35,573 bases of DNA from Candidatus Gallacutalibacter pullistercoris (GTDB lineage: Bacteria; Bacillota; Clostridia; Oscillospirales; Acutalibacteraceae), in contig DVIY01000258.1 of the NCBI GenBank assembly GCA_018710915.1, forward strand, positions 1 to 35,573, written 5' to 3'. Positions 26,296 through 35,573 of this stretch are shown piece by piece. The stretch's first letter is position 1; each line of letters begins with the position of its first letter. Under the pieces are notes generated by a model. It was not told where the DNA came from. It saw only the letters and a list, made by a program, of their open reading frames with translations, and made no database searches. Made by a program: the position numbers and the translations under genes.

Positions 26296-26401
26296 TCCCA
26301 GTCCTATCCTTTCAAAATCTGTCGGGTCAAAAACGGGCGGCCCGAACAGCGGGGTTTTCCTGTATCCTTTCACCATATACCGTGCCCCCGGCATATGGCA
26401 G

Positions 26402-27190
26402 TCAGGAAAGATGCAGGATCCTTTTCGCGTTTCCGTTGAAAATCAGTTCGTTTTCCTCCGGCGTCAGGCCAAGAGAAAGCAGGGTATCCACCTCACTTGT
26501 GTGATCCCACATGGGAAAATCATCCCCAAAAACAATCCGATCAGCGCCATAAGCCCGTATCAGCTCACGGGCACGCACTTTACCCAGAAATTCAAACGAG
26601 CTGGAAGTATCCAGCCAGCACCGGCGCTGCAGCAGATACTCCATCGCCAGATCCCACAGGGACCATCCGCCAAAATGCGCAGCAATCACTTCCAGTTGTG
26701 GGAATTCATCCAATACATGCGCAAGGCGCTTGGGATGAGAATACTCGTACCGGTAATCACCGCAGTGAATTAAAATTGGCAAACGCCCCTGAATCGCGTC
26801 GTAAATTGGAAACATCTCCGGGTCATCCATATGAAACCGCTGTACATCCGGATGGATCTTGATGCCGTGCAGCCCCATCTGGATGCAGCGCTCAATCTCT
26901 TCTTCCGGGTTTTCAAGCCCCGGATGGATGGTACCAAAGCCAATCAGACGGCAGGGATACTCCAGACAGGTCTCGTGAATAAAATTATTGATACTGACTA
27001 CCTGACGCGACTCTGTTGCAACTGACTGCACTACAAACCGGTCTACACCGGCGGGATCGCCGCTGCGGAAAAGAGCTTCTACGCTTCCCACATTCTGCAT
27101 GGGGATCGAATAAAAATCCCCAACACTGTGTGAAGCTTTTTCTGCAATCTTATTGGGATAAATATGCGCGTGAAAATCGATGATTTCCAT
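26402..27190 (-). CDS. Amidohydrolase_2-type TIM-barrel metal-dependent hydrolase
   Basis: Start at MEIIDFHAHIYP; HxH, GIKIHPDVQ, HCGD, AAHFGG, FGDDFP motifs. Confidence 0.85.
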   Translation of the reverse strand: MEIIDFHAHIYPNKIAEKASHSVGDFYSIPMQNVGSVEALFRSGDPAGVDRFVVQSVATESRQVVSINNFIHETCLEYPCRLIGFGTIHPGLENPEEEIERCIQMGLHGIKIHPDVQRFHMDDPEMFPIYDAIQGRLPILIHCGDYRYEYSHPKRLAHVLDEFPQLEVIAAHFGGWSLWDLAMEYLLQRRCWLDTSSSFEFLGKVRARELIRAYGADRIVFGDDFPMWDHTSEVDTLLSLGLTPEENELIFNGNAKRILHLS

Positions 27191-27321
27191 CCTGCGCGTC
27201 GCCTTCCTTCCATTCAATCTGAGGATGTTACTATTATGGTAACAAATTCCCTTTTTTCCGGCAAGAGGCAACCGCAGCCTTCAACAAAATTTTTATTATT
27301 GAAAAGGATGCTATTGAAAGG

Positions 27322-28122
27322 TTATTTTTTTACTTCTTCACATATACGCTCCAAAAACCAGCCAAATTCCCGCTCTACTGCTTCCTTTTCCCCGGAAATA
27401 TAATAGGAATGCCAGGAATTTTGCAGCCACACAACCCGGCAGGGGGCGTTTTTCATCCCTGCGGAGAGATCTACGGCACTGCGCCACTGTACAGTTTCAT
27501 CCCGGCGCGACTGTACAATGGTCACCGGCACACGCACTTGGGGCAGCTCTTCGCGCACACGGTGCATCAGCTTTTGCAGATCGGCCACCCGGGGCAGCAT
27601 CTGCAAATACTGCGGCGGCGCCATGCGCTGCACACTATTCACCTGACGGTAACTTCTGGCAACCACATCCAGATACTTTTGGGGAGCGAATACCGCTTTC
27701 AGGCCATTGGCAGTGCCGCGCGGCGTGAAGTGAATCGAAAGCGGGGTATTGAGCAAAAACACCCCGGCCACATGGTTTTCCGGGAACAAACTGGCGTGCA
27801 GCGACAACAGCCCGCCCATGGAATGGCCGACCAGCAGTACCCGGCGGTATTTCAGCGCATAGCGGCGAATTCGCTGCATGGCAAAACGAACCCATTGCCT
27901 GCCCGGTGTCCGGGTAAATTCGCGCCCGGAGCCTCCGTGCCCGGGCAGCAGCAGTGAAGCGATGCTGTATCCCTTTTCCCAGGCAATCTGCGAAAGCTCC
28001 CAAAACTGGCTGGGGCTTCCGAAAAAGCCGTGAATAAAGACAATAATGGTGTCAGAGCCTTCCTGCTCGCGGTAATAGGGGCGGTGTGGATGTTCACGGT
28101 CAAAAGGTTCCACAAAAATCAC
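27322..28122 (-). CDS. Alpha/beta hydrolase (carboxylesterase/lipase-like)
   Basis: 266 aa; FIHGFFGSPSQF oxyanion region, LVGHSMGGLLSL nucleophile elbow, C-terminal NSWHSYYIS. Confidence 0.87.
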   Translation of the reverse strand: MIFVEPFDREHPHRPYYREQEGSDTIIVFIHGFFGSPSQFWELSQIAWEKGYSIASLLLPGHGGSGREFTRTPGRQWVRFAMQRIRRYALKYRRVLLVGHSMGGLLSLHASLFPENHVAGVFLLNTPLSIHFTPRGTANGLKAVFAPQKYLDVVARSYRQVNSVQRMAPPQYLQMLPRVADLQKLMHRVREELPQVRVPVTIVQSRRDETVQWRSAVDLSAGMKNAPCRVVWLQNSWHSYYISGEKEAVEREFGWFLERICEEVKK

Positions 28123-28955
28123 TTCCTCTGATATAAGAGAAAATCAAACCGGATTTCGGTTTCCAGATGGTTGGTTTCCGCCAGACGGCGGCTGCCGGAT
28201 TCCGGCGTTTTCCAATAATAAGGCGTCATGGCAAAGAGGTTTTGAATCTGTTCTGCGTCGTCCAGTGTAAGCGTTTGGCACACAGTTTCGCGGCGCACAA
28301 ATACAAATCCCGGGTATTCCGTTTCGCGGTACTCGTTTTCATAGGGTGCATCATACAGAATCTCTTTGAGGCCGTACAAATGCCGCGGCCCCGGTACGGC
28401 AAGAATCATCATACCGCCGGACTTGACTACACGGGCACATTCTTCGGGGACAATCGGCGCAAATACGTTGGTCAGGCAGTCGGCGCATCCATCCGACGCC
28501 GGCACGGCAAAGGCGCTGGCCACGGCAAACTGGCAGGTTTTATACTTACCCGCAGCCGCCCGCACCGCAGACTTGGAGATGTCAAACCCCGCTACACGTG
28601 GGACAAGACCCTTTCCACGTAAAAAGGATTCCATTTTTCCGGTATAGTATCCCTCTCCACAGCCGGCATCCAGTAAAAACGGCTCGGGGATTTCGCGCAG
28701 CGCCTCCCACACCAGCTCACACAGACGGTCTGCAAAGCAGTCATACGCGCCGCTCTCCAAAAATGCGCGGCGAGAAATCACCATTTCACGGGTATCACCC
28801 GGCTCTTTTGAATGCATCCGGTTTGGGGGCAGCAAGTGGGTATACCCCTGCCTTGCCCGGTCAAAGCTGTGGCCGTTTGCGCAGAACAGACGGCCCTTTT
28901 CCATTTCCAGTGCGCTGCCGCAAATCGGGCAGGCGAACAGGCTGTACTCTGTCAT
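28119..28955 (-). CDS. RlmA-like 23S rRNA guanine-N1 methyltransferase
   Basis: 278 aa; N-terminal Zn motif CPICGSALEMEKGRLFCANGHSFD, RQGYTHLLPPN, SAM motif LLDAGCGEGYYTG. Confidence 0.85.
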   Translation of the reverse strand: MTEYSLFACPICGSALEMEKGRLFCANGHSFDRARQGYTHLLPPNRMHSKEPGDTREMVISRRAFLESGAYDCFADRLCELVWEALREIPEPFLLDAGCGEGYYTGKMESFLRGKGLVPRVAGFDISKSAVRAAAGKYKTCQFAVASAFAVPASDGCADCLTNVFAPIVPEECARVVKSGGMMILAVPGPRHLYGLKEILYDAPYENEYRETEYPGFVFVRRETVCQTLTLDDAEQIQNLFAMTPYYWKTPESGSRRLAETNHLETEIRFDFLLYQRK

Positions 28956-29956
28956 TTTGATTCCCCCTGCTGTATGGCATACAGATCCCGCAGCAAAATC
29001 TCAAGGTCATGGAAAGTGCGCAGCTCTCCGGCACGGCGGCGGAACTCCGCAGCCCCACGCATCCCGTGCAGATACCAGCCCACATGCTTCCGCGCTTCCT
29101 GCATGCCCACACGTTCCCCTTTATCTTCACACAATTCTTTCATGTGGCGCATCATTACCAGCATCCGCTCGTGAAACCCCGGAGGCGGCACAATTCGGCA
29201 GCTGTCGGTCAGATACATATTGATTTGGCGGAAAATCCACGGATTTCCCAATGCGCCGCGGCCTACCATGACCAAATCGCAGCCCGTCTGCTCCAGCATC
29301 AGCGCGGCTGACTGCGCGTCGGTCACATCCCCGTTTCCGATTACCGGCACTTTCACAGCTTCCTTGACCTGACGGATAGCATCCCAGTCAGCGGGCGGCT
29401 GGTACATCTGGGTACGGGTGCGGCCATGCACGCAGATTGCTGCGGCTCCGGCTGCTTCACAGATTTTTGCCACCTCGACGCAATTCACACTGTTTTCATC
29501 CCAGCCCTTGCGGATTTTCACTGTGACCGGCACCTCTACCGCGCGGCTGACTGCCTCTACAATCCGTCCGCACAAGTCGGGATTTTTCATCAGCGCACTG
29601 CCGCTGCCGTTGTTGGCAATTTTAGGCGCCGGGCACCCCATATTGATATCGATGGCGTCGGGAGAAAATTCCATCGCTTTCTGGGCGGCAAGAGCCATGA
29701 CTTCCGGCTCGTCACCGAAAATCTGAATAGCTGCGGGGTGTTCGTTTTCATCCAGCCGCATGAGCAGCGGCGTTTTTTTATCTTTAAATTGCAGGGCTTT
29801 TGCACTCACCATCTCTGTCACGCAATAAGCCGCGCCAAATTGGCGGCACAGTCTGCGGAAGGGGCGGTCGGTCACACCCGCCATGGGCGCGAGCACTGCT
29901 TTTCCCTGAATTTCCATGCTTCCGATTTTCAAAATACATCGTTTCCTTTCCGGCAT
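28952..29956 (-). CDS. dusB: tRNA-dihydrouridine synthase
   Basis: 334 aa; APMAGVTDRPFRRLCRQFGA, DINMGCPAPKI, VHGRTRTQMY, VMVGRGALGNPWIF. Confidence 0.94.
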   Translation of the reverse strand: MPERKRCILKIGSMEIQGKAVLAPMAGVTDRPFRRLCRQFGAAYCVTEMVSAKALQFKDKKTPLLMRLDENEHPAAIQIFGDEPEVMALAAQKAMEFSPDAIDINMGCPAPKIANNGSGSALMKNPDLCGRIVEAVSRAVEVPVTVKIRKGWDENSVNCVEVAKICEAAGAAAICVHGRTRTQMYQPPADWDAIRQVKEAVKVPVIGNGDVTDAQSAALMLEQTGCDLVMVGRGALGNPWIFRQINMYLTDSCRIVPPPGFHERMLVMMRHMKELCEDKGERVGMQEARKHVGWYLHGMRGAAEFRRRAGELRTFHDLEILLRDLYAIQQGESK

Positions 29957-30036
29957 TGAAATCGTTATTCAGTATACCACGGATTGAACCCCGGGAAAAG
30001 TAGAAAGGCCAAATAATCGCATGGCCTTCGCCTTTC

Positions 30037-30065
30037 TTGACAGCCGTACCCGCTGATTTTATACT
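30037..30065 (+). promoter_or_regulatory. Sigma-A promoter of the amidohydrolase gene
   Basis: TTGACA (30037-30042), 17-nt spacer, TATACT (30060-30065). Confidence 0.75.
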
Positions 30066-30108
30066 GAGATTATTCCCGTTATCTTATCTATTGAAAGGAA
30101 TCTTTTCC

Positions 30109-31368
30109 ATGAAATTATTAAATGCACTTTGTTTTTTGCCGGACGGTTCTCTGCAAAACCGCGACCTGACCACCGAAAATGGCCGGCTGAAGCTGCTGCC
30201 TGCCGGAACGCTCACAGACGGAATGGACGCTTCTCAAATGCTGTGTCTGCCCGGAATGGTCAATGCCCATTTTCACGGGCTTTCTACACCGGGAAAGGGG
30301 CTGGAGCATGACCACCCCCTTGTGGAATGGTTTGGAGAAATCCCGGAAACCGCTATGCAGGCCCGGGTATATGATGTAATCGAACAGGATTTGCTGGAAG
30401 AAGAGATGGAAGCCATCGCCCGGTTTGAATATATGCAGCTCGTAAAACAGGGTGTTACCATGGTATTTGACGGCGGCGCTGTGAATGGCAGCCTTTTGGC
30501 GCAGAAGCGGGCGCTGGAAGCACTGGGCATGCGCGGAATTCTGGACGCAGACGCCCTGTTGCCCGACTTTGCCGGACAGGATTCCCAGCTGGTTTCTTTT
30601 GCCGGGCATCTGCTGGAAGAAGAAGATTTGACGGAAGAATCACTTTCTGCCGTCAAATCGATGTATGACCGCTTTCCGGACAGAATTTTTGGCAGCCATT
30701 GCCTGGAAACCGCTTACCGGCGGCAGATGGCAGAGGAATTCTGCGGAAAATCTTCGCCGGAACTATTTTTGGAAAAGGGACTGCTGTCCCATCAAAACGT
30801 ACTGTATCACTGCGTCCATACAACAGAAAAAGACTGGGATATCATCGCCAAAAGCGGCGCAGGCGTTGTGCATAATCCGGTAAGCAACCTGTATACCGGA
30901 ACCGGGATTATGAATCTTCCGGCAGTATTGAAACGCAGAATTCCCTGCGGGCTTGGCACCGACTGGGGCTCCGCCGACTGGTGGGAAGTGCTCCGCACAG
31001 CCTATCATCTGATGAAGGTGCAGCCCGGCGGTGAAGCGTACCGGGCACAGGATATTTTGCAGCTGGCCTGTCAGGGCGGCAGCAAGGTGCTCGGTCACTC
31101 CGGCTGCGGCGTATTGTGCGACGGCGCACAGGCAGATTTGGTGTTGATTTCGCTGCAAGACCCTGCACTGTACCCTGATTTTCCCGGACATCCGGCGCTT
31201 TTACACAACCTGGTGACCCAGTGTGGTGCAGGTGCCGTCTCTCACGTGTTCATTGATGGGAAAATGGTAGTTGAAAACGGCAAGTGCAAAATGCTGGACG
31301 AAACTTCCAGTATCAGGGAATGGCGGCGTGTCATGGAAAAAATTCAAGCCAAAGTCTTTTCAGAGTAA
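30109..31368 (+). CDS. ATZ/TRZ-type amidohydrolase (nucleobase/SAH deaminase-like superfamily)
   Basis: Start at MKLLNALCFLPDGS (track start 30037 lies on the promoter); LPGMVNAHFHG, GVTMVFDGG, HNPVSNLYTGTG, GLGTDWGSAD. Confidence 0.88.
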   Translation: MKLLNALCFLPDGSLQNRDLTTENGRLKLLPAGTLTDGMDASQMLCLPGMVNAHFHGLSTPGKGLEHDHPLVEWFGEIPETAMQARVYDVIEQDLLEEEMEAIARFEYMQLVKQGVTMVFDGGAVNGSLLAQKRALEALGMRGILDADALLPDFAGQDSQLVSFAGHLLEEEDLTEESLSAVKSMYDRFPDRIFGSHCLETAYRRQMAEEFCGKSSPELFLEKGLLSHQNVLYHCVHTTEKDWDIIAKSGAGVVHNPVSNLYTGTGIMNLPAVLKRRIPCGLGTDWGSADWWEVLRTAYHLMKVQPGGEAYRAQDILQLACQGGSKVLGHSGCGVLCDGAQADLVLISLQDPALYPDFPGHPALLHNLVTQCGAGAVSHVFIDGKMVVENGKCKMLDETSSIREWRRVMEKIQAKVFSE

Positions 31369-31402
31369 GATGTGTTGTGTATAATTATTTTTGAATGGAG
31401 CA

Positions 31403-31431
31403 TTGACGAATCCTGCATAAAAGGATATAAT
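31403..31431 (+). promoter_or_regulatory. Near-consensus sigma-A promoter of ilvBNC
   Basis: TTGACG (31403-31408), 17-nt spacer, TATAAT (31426-31431). Confidence 0.8.
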
Positions 31432-31439
31432 GGATGAAA

Positions 31440-31486
31440 CACACCTCATCAGACAACTAAACCGGTTGTCTGATATATCTGGTGTG
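31440..31486 (+). promoter_or_regulatory. Nested inverted repeat/hairpin in the ilvB 5' leader
   Basis: CACACC(31440-31445)...GGTGTG(31481-31486) enclosing ATCAGACAAC(31448-31457)-taaaccg-GTTGTCTGAT(31465-31474). Confidence 0.7.
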
Positions 31487-31515
31487 AACCCATAACAAAA
31501 GGAGGGGGATGCTTT

Positions 31516-33135
31516 TTGATAAGCGGAGCCGAAATGATGGTCAAGTGCCTGGAAGCAGAAGGCGTCGAAATTGCCTTTGGATATCCCGGCGCAGCAATAT
31601 GCCCTTTTTATGATTATTTATACCAGTCTTCTGTCCGCCATGTCCTGGTACGGGAAGAGCAGAACGCGGCCCATATGGCCAGCGGATACGCCCGCAGCTG
31701 CGGAAAACCCGGCGTATGCATCGCTACCTCCGGCCCTGGCGCTACCAACCTGATTACCGGTATTGCCACGGCTTACATGGATTCGATTCCGATGATTGCG
31801 ATTACCGGACAGGTAAGCTCCGAGCTGCTGGGTAGGGACGTTTTCCAGGAAGCCGATGTAACCGGCGCCTGTGAGTCCTTCACCAAGCACAGCTATCTGG
31901 TAAAGGATGTCAAAGAGATTCCCCGTATTTTTAAAGAGGCATTTTACATCGCCTCTACCGGCCGGCCCGGCCCGGTACTGATTGATGTACCGGTTGATAT
32001 TCAGCAGGCGCAGACAGACAGCTTTACTTATCCGGAAAAAGCCGAGATTATCGGCTATAAGCCCCGTACGCAGGGACACGGCCTGCAAATCAAGCGGGCC
32101 ATTCAGGCCATTGAAGAAGCCAAACGCCCCCTGATTTGCTGTGGCGGCGGTGTGGTGCTGGCAGGAGCAAGGGAAGAAATGAAGGCCTTTGCCAAAAACA
32201 GCGGGCTTCCCATTGTGGCCACGATGATGGGTATCGGCGTGGTTCCTATGGACAGCGACCGATATTTGGGAATGATTGGTTCTCATGGCCGTTCTTACGC
32301 CAACCGGGCCATGCACGAAGCGGATTTGATTATCCTGTGCGGTGCGCGGGTAGGCGACCGTGCAGTGGCAGCACCGGAACAGGTAGCGGAGCAGGCCAAG
32401 ATTATTCATATTGATATTGACCCGGCAGAAATTGGAAAAAATATGCCGGTGGACATTCCCATTGTGGGTGATATCCAGCAGGTACTGGCGCAGATGGCGG
32501 AGAAAATCCACTATATCGACCGTCCGGAATGGGTAAAGCGTGTCGTAGATTTAAAAGTGGACTATGTTCCCCACGGAACCGACCGGGAGGACGCAGTGGA
32601 GCCCCGCTCGTTTATCCGCAGCCTTTCCCAATTGATGGACGAAAATGCCATTTTGGTGGCGGATGTGGGACAGAACCAAATCTGGTGTGCCAGAAACTAC
32701 AATGTAAAAGAGGGCCGGTTCCTCACTTCCGGCGGTTTGGGAACGATGGGTTATGCCCTTCCCGCCGCGATTGGTGCGAAGCTGGCAAAACCGCATCGGG
32801 AAGTCGTTGCGGTATGCGGCGACGGTTCCTTCCAGATGGTGATGGGTGAACTTGGTACCCTTTGCCAGACCGGTGCAGATATCAAGCTGATTATCATGGA
32901 AAACGGCCGTCTGGGCATGGTGAAGGAATTACAGGATAAACTGTATGGCCATCGCTATGCTGCTACCACACTGGACGGAAATCCGGATTTCGTGGCGCTG
33001 TGCGCGGCCTATGGCCTTCCCGCCAAACGTGCGGAAAGCAACCGGCAGGCAGTGGAATACGCAAAAGAGATGCTGGAGCACAAGGGCCCCTTTGTGCTGG
33101 TGTGCCGGGTAGACCCGGACACGCCTACCATATAA
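31516..33135 (+). CDS. ilvB: Acetolactate synthase large subunit (TTG start)
   Basis: 539 aa; SD ggaggggg then TTG; GYPGAAICPFYD, REEQNAAHMASGYAR, GDGSFQMVMGELGT ThDP motif. Confidence 0.96.
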   Translation: MISGAEMMVKCLEAEGVEIAFGYPGAAICPFYDYLYQSSVRHVLVREEQNAAHMASGYARSCGKPGVCIATSGPGATNLITGIATAYMDSIPMIAITGQVSSELLGRDVFQEADVTGACESFTKHSYLVKDVKEIPRIFKEAFYIASTGRPGPVLIDVPVDIQQAQTDSFTYPEKAEIIGYKPRTQGHGLQIKRAIQAIEEAKRPLICCGGGVVLAGAREEMKAFAKNSGLPIVATMMGIGVVPMDSDRYLGMIGSHGRSYANRAMHEADLIILCGARVGDRAVAAPEQVAEQAKIIHIDIDPAEIGKNMPVDIPIVGDIQQVLAQMAEKIHYIDRPEWVKRVVDLKVDYVPHGTDREDAVEPRSFIRSLSQLMDENAILVADVGQNQIWCARNYNVKEGRFLTSGGLGTMGYALPAAIGAKLAKPHREVVAVCGDGSFQMVMGELGTLCQTGADIKLIIMENGRLGMVKELQDKLYGHRYAATTLDGNPDFVALCAAYGLPAKRAESNRQAVEYAKEMLEHKGPFVLVCRVDPDTPTI

Positions 33136-33148
33136 GGAGGGAACCGGG

Positions 33149-34740
<1,592 letters not shown>

Positions 34741-34756
34741 TTTTCACAAAGCAAAT

Positions 34757-34790
34757 CGGGATGCAGAAACCATCTGCATCCCGGTTTTTT
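34757..34790 (+). terminator. Rho-independent terminator after ilvC
   Basis: CGGGATGCAG-aaaccat-CTGCATCCCG followed by GTTTTTT. Confidence 0.88.
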
Positions 34791-34802
34791 ATTTCTGTCT
34801 TT

Positions 34803-35570
34803 TTACAGAATCTCTTTCAGCATTTCTTTCGCAAAGGCTTGCAGCGATGCTTTTTCTATATACTGAGGAAACGCAGAAGCGGTTCGATAGCTTTCACCCG
34901 CTGCACGGATGATTCCCTGATACTTTTCAGGAAGATGTTCCCTTCCCCATTTTTCACCTTCCGCTTTCGAGAGAATCAGGCGGCTTTTTCGATAGGCCAG
35001 CACCCGGCAAAGGTTCAGCACCATATAGACAGGCTGATGCAGGATTTCCTCCGGAGCCTCTGCAACATCCCGGCAGATACTGTCCCAATACTCCCGCTCC
35101 GGAACTTCTCCAAATACCTCTGGTATCGGTTTTCCGCAAAGCGCAATTCCCCTGCTGCGAATCACGGTAAAGTGGGCAGCCAGATCCCGGTCTGTCCCAT
35201 GCATCTCCTGGCAATATTTCTGCACATCTGCACGGCATCGTTCGCGGTGGAAATTGGAAAAATGCAGTTCAAATGGCGTCGGATATCGAAATGGATTGCA
35301 GTTTTCGTGCAGCACCAGGCTCATTTCCATCCCTTTTGGCGGACATTGGGAATCGATTTTCAGGAGGAAGTGTATCAACTCGATTTTCTGTCCCAAAGAG
35401 GGTGCTTTTTCGGTTACAATGATAAAATCAATATCCCCTGTTTCCCAGGAAAAGCAGCCAAAGGCCAGTGAACCATGCAGATAGATTCCTGTGATATTGT
35501 CTTCCAGTATTTTGCTGCATCCTGTCGTAATTTCTGACAGCAAAGATTGCACTTGTTCCTGCATCATCAT
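34803..35570 (-). CDS. AadA-like/DUF4111 nucleotidyltransferase
   Basis: 255 aa; GSLAFGCFSWETGDIDFIIV nucleotidyltransferase motif, RYPTPFELHFS. Confidence 0.8.
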   Translation of the reverse strand: MMMQEQVQSLLSEITTGCSKILEDNITGIYLHGSLAFGCFSWETGDIDFIIVTEKAPSLGQKIELIHFLLKIDSQCPPKGMEMSLVLHENCNPFRYPTPFELHFSNFHRERCRADVQKYCQEMHGTDRDLAAHFTVIRSRGIALCGKPIPEVFGEVPEREYWDSICRDVAEAPEEILHQPVYMVLNLCRVLAYRKSRLILSKAEGEKWGREHLPEKYQGIIRAAGESYRTASAFPQYIEKASLQAFAKEMLKEIL

Positions 35571-35573
35571 TCC

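Noticed and set aside
31430-31495. 22-codon ORF (MDETHLIRQLNRLSDISGVNP) as an ilv leader peptide
   Set aside because: Its ATG overlaps the -10 box so it would not be on the transcript from that promoter; no SD and no run of Leu/Ile/Val codons
31370-31515. T-box riboswitch upstream of ilvB
   Set aside because: Leader after the predicted TSS is only about 75 nt, with no T-box sequence and no terminator/antiterminator pair

Overview
This 35.6-kb window looks like a chromosomal core region of a Clostridia/Oscillospiraceae-type Firmicute; the lineage is inferred from gene content and style. Genes are dense and mostly on the minus strand, in runs separated by three plus-strand islands. Recognisable minus-strand genes include pgcA, a YfcE-type phosphoesterase, proBA, a K+/H+ antiporter, ribF-rpsO-pnp, two tandem M42 peptidases, an Fe-S aldo/keto reductase, polA, murD, mutY, tsaD, an XRE-type membrane regulator, rimI, a low-MW phosphatase, an amidohydrolase, an alpha/beta hydrolase, an RlmA-like methyltransferase, dusB, and an AadA-like nucleotidyltransferase at the right edge. 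The plus-strand islands are (i) three small uncharacterised ORFs, (ii) a two-domain PPK2, and (iii) an amidohydrolase plus ilvB-ilvN-ilvC. I saw no phage, transposase, CRISPR array, rRNA or tRNA. The most interesting signals are mostly non-coding: an rpsO leader that can sequester its own Shine-Dalgarno, a long hairpin in the pnp leader, an rpsO/pnp intergenic GC hairpin, a nested hairpin between a near-consensus promoter and ilvB, and a compound palindromic repeat downstream of polA. The uncharacterised three-gene cluster at 2.7-3.7 kb is the best candidate for an undescribed protein system.
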